Source of the DNA: Phycisphaerae bacterium
GTDB taxonomy: Bacteria > Planctomycetota > Phycisphaerae > Phycisphaerales > Phycisphaeraceae
Reading direction: 5' to 3'
NCBI GenBank assembly: GCA_002688155.1
Contig: NZCH01000029.1
Coordinates: 1 to 45,188 of the forward strand
Length of the DNA: 45,188 nt
Part shown: piece after piece, positions 18,780-27,846 of the stretch
How the letters are laid out: each line of letters begins with the position of its first letter
Position numbering within the stretch: position 1 is the stretch's first letter
The notes under the pieces: model-generated
Databases searched by the model: none
What the model saw: the letters and a program-made list of their open reading frames with translations, nothing else
What the model was told of the DNA's origin: nothing
Program-made: the position numbers and the translations under genes

Positions 18780-19886
18780 ATGTCACCCAAATCAGCCAAT
18801 GATGCACCGCCCGAGCCTGGCGCCGTGTTCGCGCCGCTTATCAAGCGCATAGTTGCGTCGCTTGGCCGGCGCTGCCACGTGCCACGTGATGCGCATTTGC
18901 TGCTGGCGGTCAGTGGCGGCGCCGATTCGGTGGCCATGCTGCGCGCGTTGCACGCGATCGCGCAGCGGCGCGCCTGGTCGTTGCAACTGACCGTCGCGCA
19001 CGTACACCATCACATTCGGCCGGGCGCGACCGGTGAGCAAGACGCCGACGCCGACGCGGCGCTTGTCGCGGACTTGGCGCGCGAATTTGGATTGCCGTTT
19101 GTTCGCGCAGATCTTGATCCGAATACGAATAACGGACAGAACGTGGAGGCATGGGCGCGACGCGAGCGCTACCGGGCGTTGTCAACGCTCGCCCGGCATG
19201 TCGGCTCGCACTATGTCGTCACCGCGCATCATGCGGACGATCAGCTCGAAACGCTGCTCATGCGCATGCTGCGCGGCGCGTCGGTGAAGGGACTTGCCGG
19301 CATCGCGTGGCGGCGCCGGCTCGCAGGCGGCGACGGGCAACGCGCGTGCATTCTCGTGCGGCCAATGCTATGCGTCGATCGCGCTGACGTTTGCAAATAC
19401 CTAAGTGACCTTGGCCAAACCTGGCGGCACGATCACACCAACACTGACCCAACGCGCTGGCGCGCCCGTCTGCGACGTGATGTGCTGCCGGTACTGCACG
19501 ACCTTCGACCGGGCGCAGGGGCGCGAGCCGTCGCGCTCGCGGACCACCTGTGCCATGTTGCGTCGTGGCTCGAGTCGCAGGTGTGCGATGCGGTCAAGCA
19601 GGAAGTGACACAGACTGGCGACGCCATTGTCATCCCCCGCGCGGCGGCGCGCAAGTTGCCGCGCGCCGTGGTTGCAGGCGTGCTCAGACACGCGTTGCTG
19701 CAGGCCGGCGCCGGCGCGGACGACGTCGGGCAGAGCACGCTTGAGCCGATCATGCGCGCGGTGAGCGACCGCCGCGGCGGGACGCGATCGTTTGATATTG
19801 CCCACGGCATCACCATCGAACTGACGGCGCAACATGTGCGCATTTTCCCCTCGCAGATACCGCCCGCACAGAAGCCGCTGCTATGA
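18780..19886 (+). CDS. tilS: tRNA(Ile)-lysidine synthase TilS
   Basis: LLLAVSGGADSVAMLRAL (PP-loop SGGxDS), AHVHHHIRPGA, VTAHHADDQLETLLMRMLRGASVKGLAGI. ATG at 18780. Confidence 0.92.
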   Translation: MSPKSANDAPPEPGAVFAPLIKRIVASLGRRCHVPRDAHLLLAVSGGADSVAMLRALHAIAQRRAWSLQLTVAHVHHHIRPGATGEQDADADAALVADLAREFGLPFVRADLDPNTNNGQNVEAWARRERYRALSTLARHVGSHYVVTAHHADDQLETLLMRMLRGASVKGLAGIAWRRRLAGGDGQRACILVRPMLCVDRADVCKYLSDLGQTWRHDHTNTDPTRWRARLRRDVLPVLHDLRPGAGARAVALADHLCHVASWLESQVCDAVKQEVTQTGDAIVIPRAAARKLPRAVVAGVLRHALLQAGAGADDVGQSTLEPIMRAVSDRRGGTRSFDIAHGITIELTAQHVRIFPSQIPPAQKPLL

Positions 19887-19929
19887 TCTACGTGGTCAAT
19901 CGATAAGGAACACGCACGGAGACAAGACC

Positions 19930-20742
19930 ATGCGGCCGGATCTTGGACAGCGCGATTTGCGATTTAAGCCGATCGACAACTCCAGCCCACGCAAACTCAC
20001 GCGCGAGCAGATTGATCATTACAACGAGCATGGCTACATCGCTCCGCTCGATTTATTTAACGAAGACGAGATCGCAGAGCAGCGCGCATACTTCGACGTT
20101 CTGCTCGAAAAACTCATGCGCACAAACGACGGGCGCAACCAGTACGCGATCAACTGTTACCAGGCGCGCTGTCGGGGCATATGGGACCTGGCGACGCATC
20201 CGAAGGTGCTCGATTACGTTCAGGACATTCTCGGGCCCGACATCGTCTGTTGGGCGACGCACTACTTTTGCAAGCTCGGACAGGATGAGCTGATAGTCCC
20301 CTGGCATCAGGACGGGTCGTACTGGGGCGTTACGCCTGCGCGGACGGTCACCGTCTGGCTGGCGATCGACGACGCGGACGAAGACAACGGCGCGATGAAG
20401 TTTCTGCCCGGCACGCACACGATGGAGCTTCTGGACTGGCAGGAACACGAGGGCCCAGCGGCGCTGCCGCAGGAAATCATCAGCACAGACAAGCTGGGCG
20501 AGCCCGTGTACGACGTACTCAAAGCCGGCCAGTTTTCGCTGCACGCCGACATGCTCGTACACGGATCGGACGCGAACACCTCCGGCCGGCGACGCTGCGG
20601 TATGACACTGCGATATTTCCCCCCGTACGTGCGCAGGTCGTGCGACTTTGCGTTAGACCCAATCATTGCCCGCGGCACAGACCCGGAAAACTACTGGCAG
20701 CACAACCCGCGCCCTGATGGCGACGACTTGTCACCGAAATGA
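19930..20742 (+). CDS. Phytanoyl-CoA dioxygenase (PhyH) family protein, copy 1
   Basis: REQIDHYNEHGYIAPLDLFNEDEI...IVPWHQDGSYWGVTPARTVTVWLAIDDADEDNGAMKFLPGTHTM. Confidence 0.88.
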   Translation: MRPDLGQRDLRFKPIDNSSPRKLTREQIDHYNEHGYIAPLDLFNEDEIAEQRAYFDVLLEKLMRTNDGRNQYAINCYQARCRGIWDLATHPKVLDYVQDILGPDIVCWATHYFCKLGQDELIVPWHQDGSYWGVTPARTVTVWLAIDDADEDNGAMKFLPGTHTMELLDWQEHEGPAALPQEIISTDKLGEPVYDVLKAGQFSLHADMLVHGSDANTSGRRRCGMTLRYFPPYVRRSCDFALDPIIARGTDPENYWQHNPRPDGDDLSPK

Positions 20743-20772
20743 ATACCGCCGCCCCGCGCAGCCCAGAAGGGA

Positions 20773-21990
20773 TCAGCCTCGCAGTTCGTCCATCGCCGCA
20801 CGCGTCCGCGCCGCCATGTCATCGATCAGGTCGTCAGGCATGTCCGACCACCACGGGAAGATAACCATGTTATCGTAGAAACGGTCGACCTCGGGCACGT
20901 CCGCTTCACCGAAGCCGAACTGGTCGAACAATTCCGAGCGGTAGAGCGGCCAGTTGCCCACGTTAGTGTGCAACTTGTATTTGTTGCGCAGCAATTCGAT
21001 CAGGTCATCGTGTGATTTTCCGTGCGCGCCGCCGTCATAGCACGCAGGCGCCATGTAGTAAACGTGTTCGTGTTCATAGTCGGCATGCGGGAAATCAAGT
21101 TCGGGGTAATCCGCCAGCGCGTCGATGAGCCGGTTCGCCTGGTGACGGCGCTGCTCATTGATCGCGTCCAGCCGTTTGAGCATCGCCCGGCCAACGGCTG
21201 CGCTGATCTCACTCAAACAGAAATTTACAGGCCACTGGCCCGGCATTGGCACGACTAAATTGTTGCCCGACGGCACCCAGTCGCGCTCGCGCCCTGCTTC
21301 CCACGGCCAGTTGCCCATCCAGCGCAACCGTCGTGCCACTTCACCGTCGTGCGCTTCTTTCACGGCGAGCATGCCACCTTCGCCCAGGGTCGTGATGTTC
21401 TTTGCGGAGTGAAAACTAAAGCACCCGTAATCACCGATCGAGCCGACGCGCCGACCCTTATACGTCGCGCCCGGCGCCTGTGCGCAGTCTTCGACCACGA
21501 TCAGTCCGTACTCGTCGGCGACTTCCATAATGGCGTCCATGTCCACCGGCATGCCGTACAGGTGCACCGCGACAACGGCACGCGTCTGATCGCGGACCAA
21601 TGACCGAACCGAGTCGGCGCTGAGTACGCGCGAATTCGCATCGATGTCCGCCCAGGTAATGTTGGCGCCAGTGCGCGCAAACGGAACCGCGGTGGCGACG
21701 TAAGTGTGTGCGGGGATGATCACGTCATCGTCGGGGCCGAGCTGCGACATATTGGCCGCCAATTCCAGCGCCGAGGAGCAACTGGAAAGCGCCACCGCGT
21801 CGGCGCAGCCCATCATCGCGGCGAAGTCTTTTTCGAATGCCTCATTCTCCGGGCCGTTGGGCACACCAATGGCATAGCTCTCCCCCTCGCGCGCGACGCG
21901 AACCATTTCACTGATCTCAGCCTCGTTCATCCGGGTCTGTAGCCCCAGCCCTTTGATCAGCGTGTAAGTGTCGACGTCTGTGCCGGCCAT
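20773..21990 (-). CDS. DegT/DnrJ/EryC1/StrS family PLP-dependent aminotransferase
   Basis: VIIPAHTYVATAVPFARTGANITWADID...VVEDCAQAPGATYKGRRVGSIGDYGCFSFHSAKNITTLGEGGML. Confidence 0.92.
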   Translation of the reverse strand: MAGTDVDTYTLIKGLGLQTRMNEAEISEMVRVAREGESYAIGVPNGPENEAFEKDFAAMMGCADAVALSSCSSALELAANMSQLGPDDDVIIPAHTYVATAVPFARTGANITWADIDANSRVLSADSVRSLVRDQTRAVVAVHLYGMPVDMDAIMEVADEYGLIVVEDCAQAPGATYKGRRVGSIGDYGCFSFHSAKNITTLGEGGMLAVKEAHDGEVARRLRWMGNWPWEAGRERDWVPSGNNLVVPMPGQWPVNFCLSEISAAVGRAMLKRLDAINEQRRHQANRLIDALADYPELDFPHADYEHEHVYYMAPACYDGGAHGKSHDDLIELLRNKYKLHTNVGNWPLYRSELFDQFGFGEADVPEVDRFYDNMVIFPWWSDMPDDLIDDMAARTRAAMDELRG

Positions 21991-22153
21991 GAGCAAGCCT
22001 CCGTTGTGTGTACTGAACAGGTGATAGCAATGATAGCGGGTAACGTGGCGATTTCCGATTTCTGATCGGTCTTCGCGCTCGGCGCATGGAACCAATCGGG
22101 AATTCCTTCGATCTTGTGTAGAATCCAACCCGACCCCCGACCGGAGTCCCCGA

Positions 22154-22906
22154 ATGGCTGGACACAGCAAATGGGCGAACATCAAGCACCGCAAAGCCCG
22201 CCAGGACGCCAGGCGCGGCACAGCGTGGAGCAAGTGCTCGCGCGCGATCATGGTCGCTGTCAGAAATGGCGGAGCTGACCCGGACATGAATCTGACGCTG
22301 CGCTACGCCATCGAGGAAGCGCGCAGTGCCAACATGCCCAAGGACACGATCGAGAACGCGATCACGAAAGCGTCCGGCGGCGTCGACGGTGTCATCTACG
22401 AGAGCTTTGTGTACGAGGGGTACGGCGCCGGCGGCGTCGCGATCATGCTCGAAATACTCACCGACAACCGCAACCGCACGGCGCCCGAAATCAAAAAGAT
22501 CTTTGAAAAGTACGGAGGCAACCTGGGCACCAGCGGCTGCGTCGCCTTCGTGTTCGACAACAAAGGCCAGATATTCGTCACCAAGGAGGCCGCCGACGAA
22601 GACACCATTATGACCATCGCACTCGAAGCCGGTGCCGAGGACGTGACGGACGAAGGTGAAGCCTGGCAGGTGATCTGCGAGCCGACTGACTTTATGGTGG
22701 TGCGCGAGGCGATTGAGCAGGCGGACATCGCTTTCGAAGCGGCGAGCGTGACCATGATTCCCAACAATACCGTCAGCTGCGCCGGCAGGGACGCACGCAG
22801 ACTGCTGCACCTCATCGAAGACCTCGACGATCACGACGACGTGCAGAAAGTGCACGCGAATTTCGATATCCCGGATGAGGAACTGGCAGCGCTGCAGGAA
22901 TCGTGA
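22154..22906 (+). CDS. YebC/PmpR family transcriptional regulator
   Basis: MAGHSKWANIKHRKARQDARRG...GYGAGGVAIMLEILTDNRNRTAPEIKKIFEKYGGNLGTSGCVAFVF. Confidence 0.95.
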   Translation: MAGHSKWANIKHRKARQDARRGTAWSKCSRAIMVAVRNGGADPDMNLTLRYAIEEARSANMPKDTIENAITKASGGVDGVIYESFVYEGYGAGGVAIMLEILTDNRNRTAPEIKKIFEKYGGNLGTSGCVAFVFDNKGQIFVTKEAADEDTIMTIALEAGAEDVTDEGEAWQVICEPTDFMVVREAIEQADIAFEAASVTMIPNNTVSCAGRDARRLLHLIEDLDDHDDVQKVHANFDIPDEELAALQES

Positions 22907-22974
22907 GCAGAATTTCCAAATACCCGGTGCCCGCACGGCGCTGCACAACTCAAAATTCGGCATTCAACATTCCC

Positions 22975-23256
22975 ATGACACGCTACACCGTTTATTTCGG
23001 CGGCCACGTGCAGGGCGTTTGGTTTCGCGCCACCGCACAGCGGCTGGCGGCCGGACGTGACGTGGCGGGCTATGTGCGGAACCTGCCCGACGGGCAGGTG
23101 CTGCTTGTTGCTGAAGGGACGCAGGAAGTGCTCGCTGCGCTCATTGCCGACATTGATGCAGCGATGGAAGGCAATATTCAAGAAAAGAGGATCGACGAAA
23201 CGCCGGCAACCGGTGAGTTCGGTGACCCCGGCGACGGGTTAACGATCCACCGGTGA
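22975..23256 (+). CDS. Acylphosphatase
   Basis: MTRYTVYFGGHVQGVWFRATAQRLAAGRDVAGYVRNLPDGQVLLVAEG. Confidence 0.9.
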   Translation: MTRYTVYFGGHVQGVWFRATAQRLAAGRDVAGYVRNLPDGQVLLVAEGTQEVLAALIADIDAAMEGNIQEKRIDETPATGEFGDPGDGLTIHR

Positions 23257-24612
23257 GGAGGTTACTGCCTGGGTTTCAGGTGGACGCGCGGCCTCGGACG
23301 TTTCGTGCCGGGGCGCCTTCGCTGTCTTGGACCACTTTTTGTGCACGTTGTTGAAGCCGACCCAGCCAAAGAACGCGATCACCGCGCACAGCAGGACGAC
23401 GGTGTACCACCGGTTGCGATGCTTTGCGCCGACCCAGTCGCTGCGCCCGTTGAGTACGAGCAGCGCCGCGGCCAACATCGGCATGAAACACGCGCCCAGG
23501 ATCGCGTACATCAGTTGAATCTTTTCAAACCCGCCGCCACTCAAAAGATAAAACATCGGAACGATTGCCAACGCAGCAAGGTAGAACCGGTACGGCAGCG
23601 AATTAATGTTCACCTGGACCGGCTCCTCCAGAGTCTCGCCGCGCTTGTGACGTCTGGACATCTCCCAGAAGTCCGTGAAGATATACGGCACCGACTGCCA
23701 CACGCCCAGCAGACTGCTGAACAGCGCCGCCCACGCGCCGACGAGGAACAGCCACTTGCCCGATGCGCCCAATGAGCTTTCGAGTTGCTGGGCCAGCGCG
23801 ACGATCAGCGCGACCTTCTTCTTGTCCTCAAGTCCGTCGGCACTGACGGTCGACGCGATGATCACGATGGCGATGCCGAACAGCGCGGTCAGTGAATACG
23901 CCACCGCCAGATCGATACGGCAGGTGCGCACTGCCTCGCCGCCGGCACGGCCGGCCTCGCGAATCCAGTAGCCGTAGCACAACACCGTCAGCGTCCCGCC
24001 CACGCCACCCATCAAACCGATGATGCGCGACAGTTGCCCGCCGTCAGTGAAATGCACCTTTTGTGGCACGAAGCCGCGCACGACGTCAAGCCACTGCGGG
24101 GCGATCGCCACAGCCGTGACAATCGCGGTTACGAACATCACCGCGATGCACACGCCCATGATCTTCTCGAAGACCTTGAATCCGCCAGCCGACACGATCA
24201 GCATGCCGAGGATGCTGTGCGCGATGCCGAACACCTGCCGCGCGCGCTGTGGGTCGTCGAAGACGGGGAAGATCGCGTGCGTCGCGTCGCCGCACGCCGT
24301 CATCAGCGCCGAGCCGACGAAAAAACTCCACAGCACCAGGTAAGGTAGAAACAGGTACTGCACAGGCCGGCCGATGCGATACACCGCGCCTTCAAGCAGT
24401 GTTCGCCCGGTCGCCAGTTGGTAGCGCGCGAGTCCTTCGTTGAGAACAAACTTTAAGAACGCCCCGATGACGACCGCCCACACGACGCCGACACCCAGCC
24501 GAATTCCCACAAACGCGCCCGTTGCCAGATCGCCCGCGCCCACGCCTGTCGCCGCGACCAGCACCCCCGGTGCGATGACGGCCAGAAACACGAACGGTCG
24601 GCGCGATGGCAT
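23239..24612 (-). CDS. Nramp-like metal-ion transporter with divergent metal-site motifs
   Basis: APGVLVAATGVGAGDLATGAFVGIRLGVGVVWAVVIGAFLKFVLNEGLARYQLATGRTLLEG; multiple TM segments. Confidence 0.8.
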   Translation of the reverse strand: MPSRRPFVFLAVIAPGVLVAATGVGAGDLATGAFVGIRLGVGVVWAVVIGAFLKFVLNEGLARYQLATGRTLLEGAVYRIGRPVQYLFLPYLVLWSFFVGSALMTACGDATHAIFPVFDDPQRARQVFGIAHSILGMLIVSAGGFKVFEKIMGVCIAVMFVTAIVTAVAIAPQWLDVVRGFVPQKVHFTDGGQLSRIIGLMGGVGGTLTVLCYGYWIREAGRAGGEAVRTCRIDLAVAYSLTALFGIAIVIIASTVSADGLEDKKKVALIVALAQQLESSLGASGKWLFLVGAWAALFSSLLGVWQSVPYIFTDFWEMSRRHKRGETLEEPVQVNINSLPYRFYLAALAIVPMFYLLSGGGFEKIQLMYAILGACFMPMLAAALLVLNGRSDWVGAKHRNRWYTVVLLCAVIAFFGWVGFNNVHKKWSKTAKAPRHETSEAARPPETQAVTSSPVDR

Positions 24613-24678
24613 GCGCGTATGGTAACGCCAACGCGTTCGTATCAGCGATCATGGGTCACGCAGACGGGGCCCGGCTGT

Positions 24679-26130
24679 TCACAAGAGTGTTTCCGACGCC
24701 CGTTCGACGTGTTGCGGTAATTCAATTTGGCGCAAATCGTCCGGCTCGATCGCGGTGGTTGGCCGAATCTCTATCACCGGGTCGACATTGCCGTCGCCGT
24801 TACGCGGTACACGCACGCCTGCGGACTCCAGCCAGCGCGCGGCCCGTTCGATTTGGAGGCGCCGGCTGGTCAGCGGACTGTCTACGCAGTCGGCGGGGTC
24901 GGCCGCATCGGCATTCTTGATCGGGGCGAACTCCTCGATGCGGTCGGTTTCGCAGACAATTGATGATTCGCACAGCGGCAGAGCATCGAAGACAAACATT
25001 TCGAGCTTGACGGCGTTGGGTTCGTCGGGCTCGATGATGTCGCCGGTGGCGATGTCGAGGTAGTCCACCTTTTTGTCCGCGCGGTGGTAGGGCAGCGCGA
25101 AGCCGCGAGTGGCATCGTTGAGCTGTTCGACGAAGTCGTGGCGGATGACGTGGATTGCGATCGACCCGGCGCTGAAGCGCAGTTCTCCGTCAGCCGTTCG
25201 CTGCTGCGCGAGCTCGTCAGGCAGGTCGGAGTATTCGATCACGGCCATCTTGTCGTCAACAAGGCAGAAGTTGCCGAGCTTTTCGGTCGGGTGGGCCTTG
25301 GACACCATTTTGGATGACATTTGCGCTTCGTCGAGCGCATGCAGGCCGATAAACAGCGGGTCAACGACTTTGACGAGCGGGTTGTCGACCTGCGTGTATG
25401 AGATCTGTTCGACGCCGCGCGCCCGCATGTCGGCTGTCGCGCCGCTGGTATGCAGCGCCTTGAGTGCCCCGCCGTGCCCGTTGGGCGACAGCGCCAGGCC
25501 GTCGCGCGATGTGAGCAGCACTTTCGCGGTTGTTGCGTCGATCGCAGGCATCATGGCCTGCGGGAACAGCATGATGTTGTCGCTGCCGAGGCCGAAGTAG
25601 CCGTGATCTTCAAAAAACGCGCGCGTATCGGCGTCGTTGGCAGGTGAGGTCATGATGTACCAGGGGACCGTGCAGCCAAACCGTGCCTGCGCTTTTGTGA
25701 TGTAGCCGGCCAGACATCCAAACAGCGTCGTGCCGGTGATCGGTGTGGCAGCGAACGTCCCTTTGGGCGCGTCCCAGCCCAGACGCGTGCCTTGTCCGCC
25801 CGCGACGGTAAACGCGGCGACCTTGCCGCCACGCAGCAACTGTTCGCCCAGCGCCCGGGCCTTTGTGTACTTGTCTTGCAACTCGGCGGCGGGTACGCAC
25901 GGGTACCATGGCGCGGGGTCGATGCAGTCCGGCAATTGCCAGCCAGCCCGGTTATTTACGTGCGATTCGATAAGCGACCCGATCTCACTCCAGTCGATCG
26001 ATTCGATCTGCGACAGCAGCCGGGTACAGTCTGCGTCATTCAGCGCGTCAACAAAGTGCAGCACGTGCTCCTGCCCGGCTAAGGCAAGCTGTTCACGGGC
26101 ACATGAAATGCGGTCGGTCGTGATTGACAT
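24679..26130 (-). CDS. UDPGP/UAP1-like UTP-sugar-1-phosphate uridylyltransferase (probable UDP-N-acetylhexosamine pyrophosphorylase)
   Basis: GKVAAFTVAGGQGTRLGWDAPKGTFAATPITGTTLF...VPWYIMTSPANDADTRAFFEDHGYFGL. Confidence 0.88.
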   Translation of the reverse strand: MSITTDRISCAREQLALAGQEHVLHFVDALNDADCTRLLSQIESIDWSEIGSLIESHVNNRAGWQLPDCIDPAPWYPCVPAAELQDKYTKARALGEQLLRGGKVAAFTVAGGQGTRLGWDAPKGTFAATPITGTTLFGCLAGYITKAQARFGCTVPWYIMTSPANDADTRAFFEDHGYFGLGSDNIMLFPQAMMPAIDATTAKVLLTSRDGLALSPNGHGGALKALHTSGATADMRARGVEQISYTQVDNPLVKVVDPLFIGLHALDEAQMSSKMVSKAHPTEKLGNFCLVDDKMAVIEYSDLPDELAQQRTADGELRFSAGSIAIHVIRHDFVEQLNDATRGFALPYHRADKKVDYLDIATGDIIEPDEPNAVKLEMFVFDALPLCESSIVCETDRIEEFAPIKNADAADPADCVDSPLTSRRLQIERAARWLESAGVRVPRNGDGNVDPVIEIRPTTAIEPDDLRQIELPQHVERASETLL

Positions 26131-26177
26131 CGTGGTTCGTGTCCGGTCCGACGGCGGTTTGGCACCGTTGCCCGGTG

Positions 26178-26912
26178 TCATCCCGGCAGCATCGACTGCC
26201 ACGCGACCTTGCCAACGAGGAACGGGCCAAGGCGCTCTAAGTACATCGACGTCTGCTGCGTTTTTCGCATGGCCTGAACGATTGCGGACAGCGGGTACAG
26301 CTCCTTGCCGACGAGGCCGACGACGAAGTCATTATCATTTGCGTCCAGCCCGTGGCACGCGAGTCGAACATCGTGCGCCAGGTCGGCTTCGCCGAATGAT
26401 CGCCCGATAACGCCGTGCTCGCCGAGGATTTCACGCTGCTTGTCGTGCGGTAGTTGCGAGAACGCACCGCAGCGTCGCAGCGGATACCAGATGGACCAGC
26501 ACCAGTCGGGATTGAGCACCGTGCGTGTCGGCCGGCCAAAGAGCGAGTCTTCCAGGTCCGGCTCATAGCCAAGTGAATACGTTCGACCAGACATAGTGTA
26601 CCGGGGCCTGGGCGACAGCGACGCGAACGGCTCACGCTGCAAAAGGTTTCGCAGTTCACCAACGAAGAACGCGGGATCTTCGCTGAATGTCAGCAGCCCG
26701 ACGCCGAACGGGTCATTAACGTCTTCGTAAAGAGCGCCAGAAACACCGGCGGACTTTAGCGCATTCGTGAGCGCTGCCGTGTCCGCGCAATTGCCGAAAG
26801 CGAGCAGTTGCATGAACAGCCTGCGGTTGGACGTTTGCGGCTGGCCGTCTTTGGGCGCGCCTTTTTCACTGATGTCGGGTTTTTCGATGGCGGGTCGTTG
26901 CATGGCGGGCAA
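26178..26912 (-). CDS. hemQ: HemQ/chlorite dismutase-like coproheme decarboxylase
   Basis: WCWSIWYPLRRCGAFSQLPHDKQREILGEHGVIGRSFGEADLAHDVRLACHGLDANDNDFVVGLVGKELYPLSAIVQAMRKTQQTSMYLERLGPFLVGK. Confidence 0.8.
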   Translation of the reverse strand: MPAMQRPAIEKPDISEKGAPKDGQPQTSNRRLFMQLLAFGNCADTAALTNALKSAGVSGALYEDVNDPFGVGLLTFSEDPAFFVGELRNLLQREPFASLSPRPRYTMSGRTYSLGYEPDLEDSLFGRPTRTVLNPDWCWSIWYPLRRCGAFSQLPHDKQREILGEHGVIGRSFGEADLAHDVRLACHGLDANDNDFVVGLVGKELYPLSAIVQAMRKTQQTSMYLERLGPFLVGKVAWQSMLPG

Positions 26913-26936
26913 GTCTATCGGTGTGGCGGTCGGTGT

Positions 26937-27704
26937 TCAATACGGCGCGTGTCGAACGACCGCCGCGGCCGCGGCTGCCGCCGTCTCAATGCGCAGCACG
27001 TTCGGGCCCAAAGACCAGGCGACGCAGCCACCATCGATGGCTTCGTGCCGTTCCTGATCGGTCCAGCCGCCTTCCGGTCCGATCAGCACGAGCACACGCT
27101 GCGCATTTCGCAGTTGGTCAGTCGTTTTGGTGAAAGTCAGCGCCGATGATCCCGTGTTCGCGTCGGGGGTATTGCTGTCGGCAATCAGCCGCGCGTCGTG
27201 TTGTTGGGCGAACATGTATGCGAGTGTCACCGCTGCCTCGACCGCCATCAGGTGCGTCCGGTCGCACTGTTTGGCGGACTCAATGCACACCCGGCGATAC
27301 TTTTCCAGGCGCCCATCCGAAGGCGCTGCGACGCCATGGTGTGTCACCAGCGGGTACAGCGTGTCCACGCCAAGCTGACTTAGCTGGCTGACCATGTCAT
27401 CGCCGCGCCCACCCTTGGGCCAGGCCACGGCCAATTCGAGCGTCGGCGTCGGTGGCGGGTGGACAGCAACCTGTCGCACCATGATGCCGACGGGCCGCCG
27501 CGCAGGCGAATCGTCCAGCACACCCGTTGCGACAAGTCCGCGCCCGTCGAACAATTCCACCTCGTCGCCGGCCGAGAACCGCAACACACGCCGCGCGTGG
27601 TGCGACTCTTCGCGGCTTAGCTCGATCATCGCCGGGGCCGCCTCATCAGCAGATACCGGAAACTTCCTCAACGCCGTTAATTCAGGACAGTAGAATCGTC
27701 TCAT
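26937..27704 (-). CDS. rsmE: 16S rRNA (uracil1498-N3)-methyltransferase RsmE
   Basis: MRRFYCPEL...SREESHHARRVLRFSAGDEVELFDGRG...VLVLIGPEGGWTDQERHEA...SLGPNVLRIETAAAAA. Start at 27704; the 28151 start is an artefact. Confidence 0.9.
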   Translation of the reverse strand: MRRFYCPELTALRKFPVSADEAAPAMIELSREESHHARRVLRFSAGDEVELFDGRGLVATGVLDDSPARRPVGIMVRQVAVHPPPTPTLELAVAWPKGGRGDDMVSQLSQLGVDTLYPLVTHHGVAAPSDGRLEKYRRVCIESAKQCDRTHLMAVEAAVTLAYMFAQQHDARLIADSNTPDANTGSSALTFTKTTDQLRNAQRVLVLIGPEGGWTDQERHEAIDGGCVAWSLGPNVLRIETAAAAAAAVVRHAPY

Positions 27705-27846
27705 GCGATGAACAAGAATGGTTCGGTGTGGCGGATCATACCGTCGAGCGTGTATGCGGCGGGTTTCGAGCCTTTCATCATGTGAGACGATAAAGAACGG
27801 ATGGCCCGGCCGCAATGATCCCACGCCCCGGCCGTCACGGAGCACG

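Noticed and set aside
21917-22963. 348-aa minus-strand ORF
   Set aside because: Antisense to yebC; real genes on both sides explain the region.
27708-27785. 25-codon mini-ORF MNKNGSVWRIIPSSVYAAGFEPFIM upstream of the acidic TM protein
   Set aside because: Short, no convincing Shine-Dalgarno assessed, no homology evidence; could be chance.
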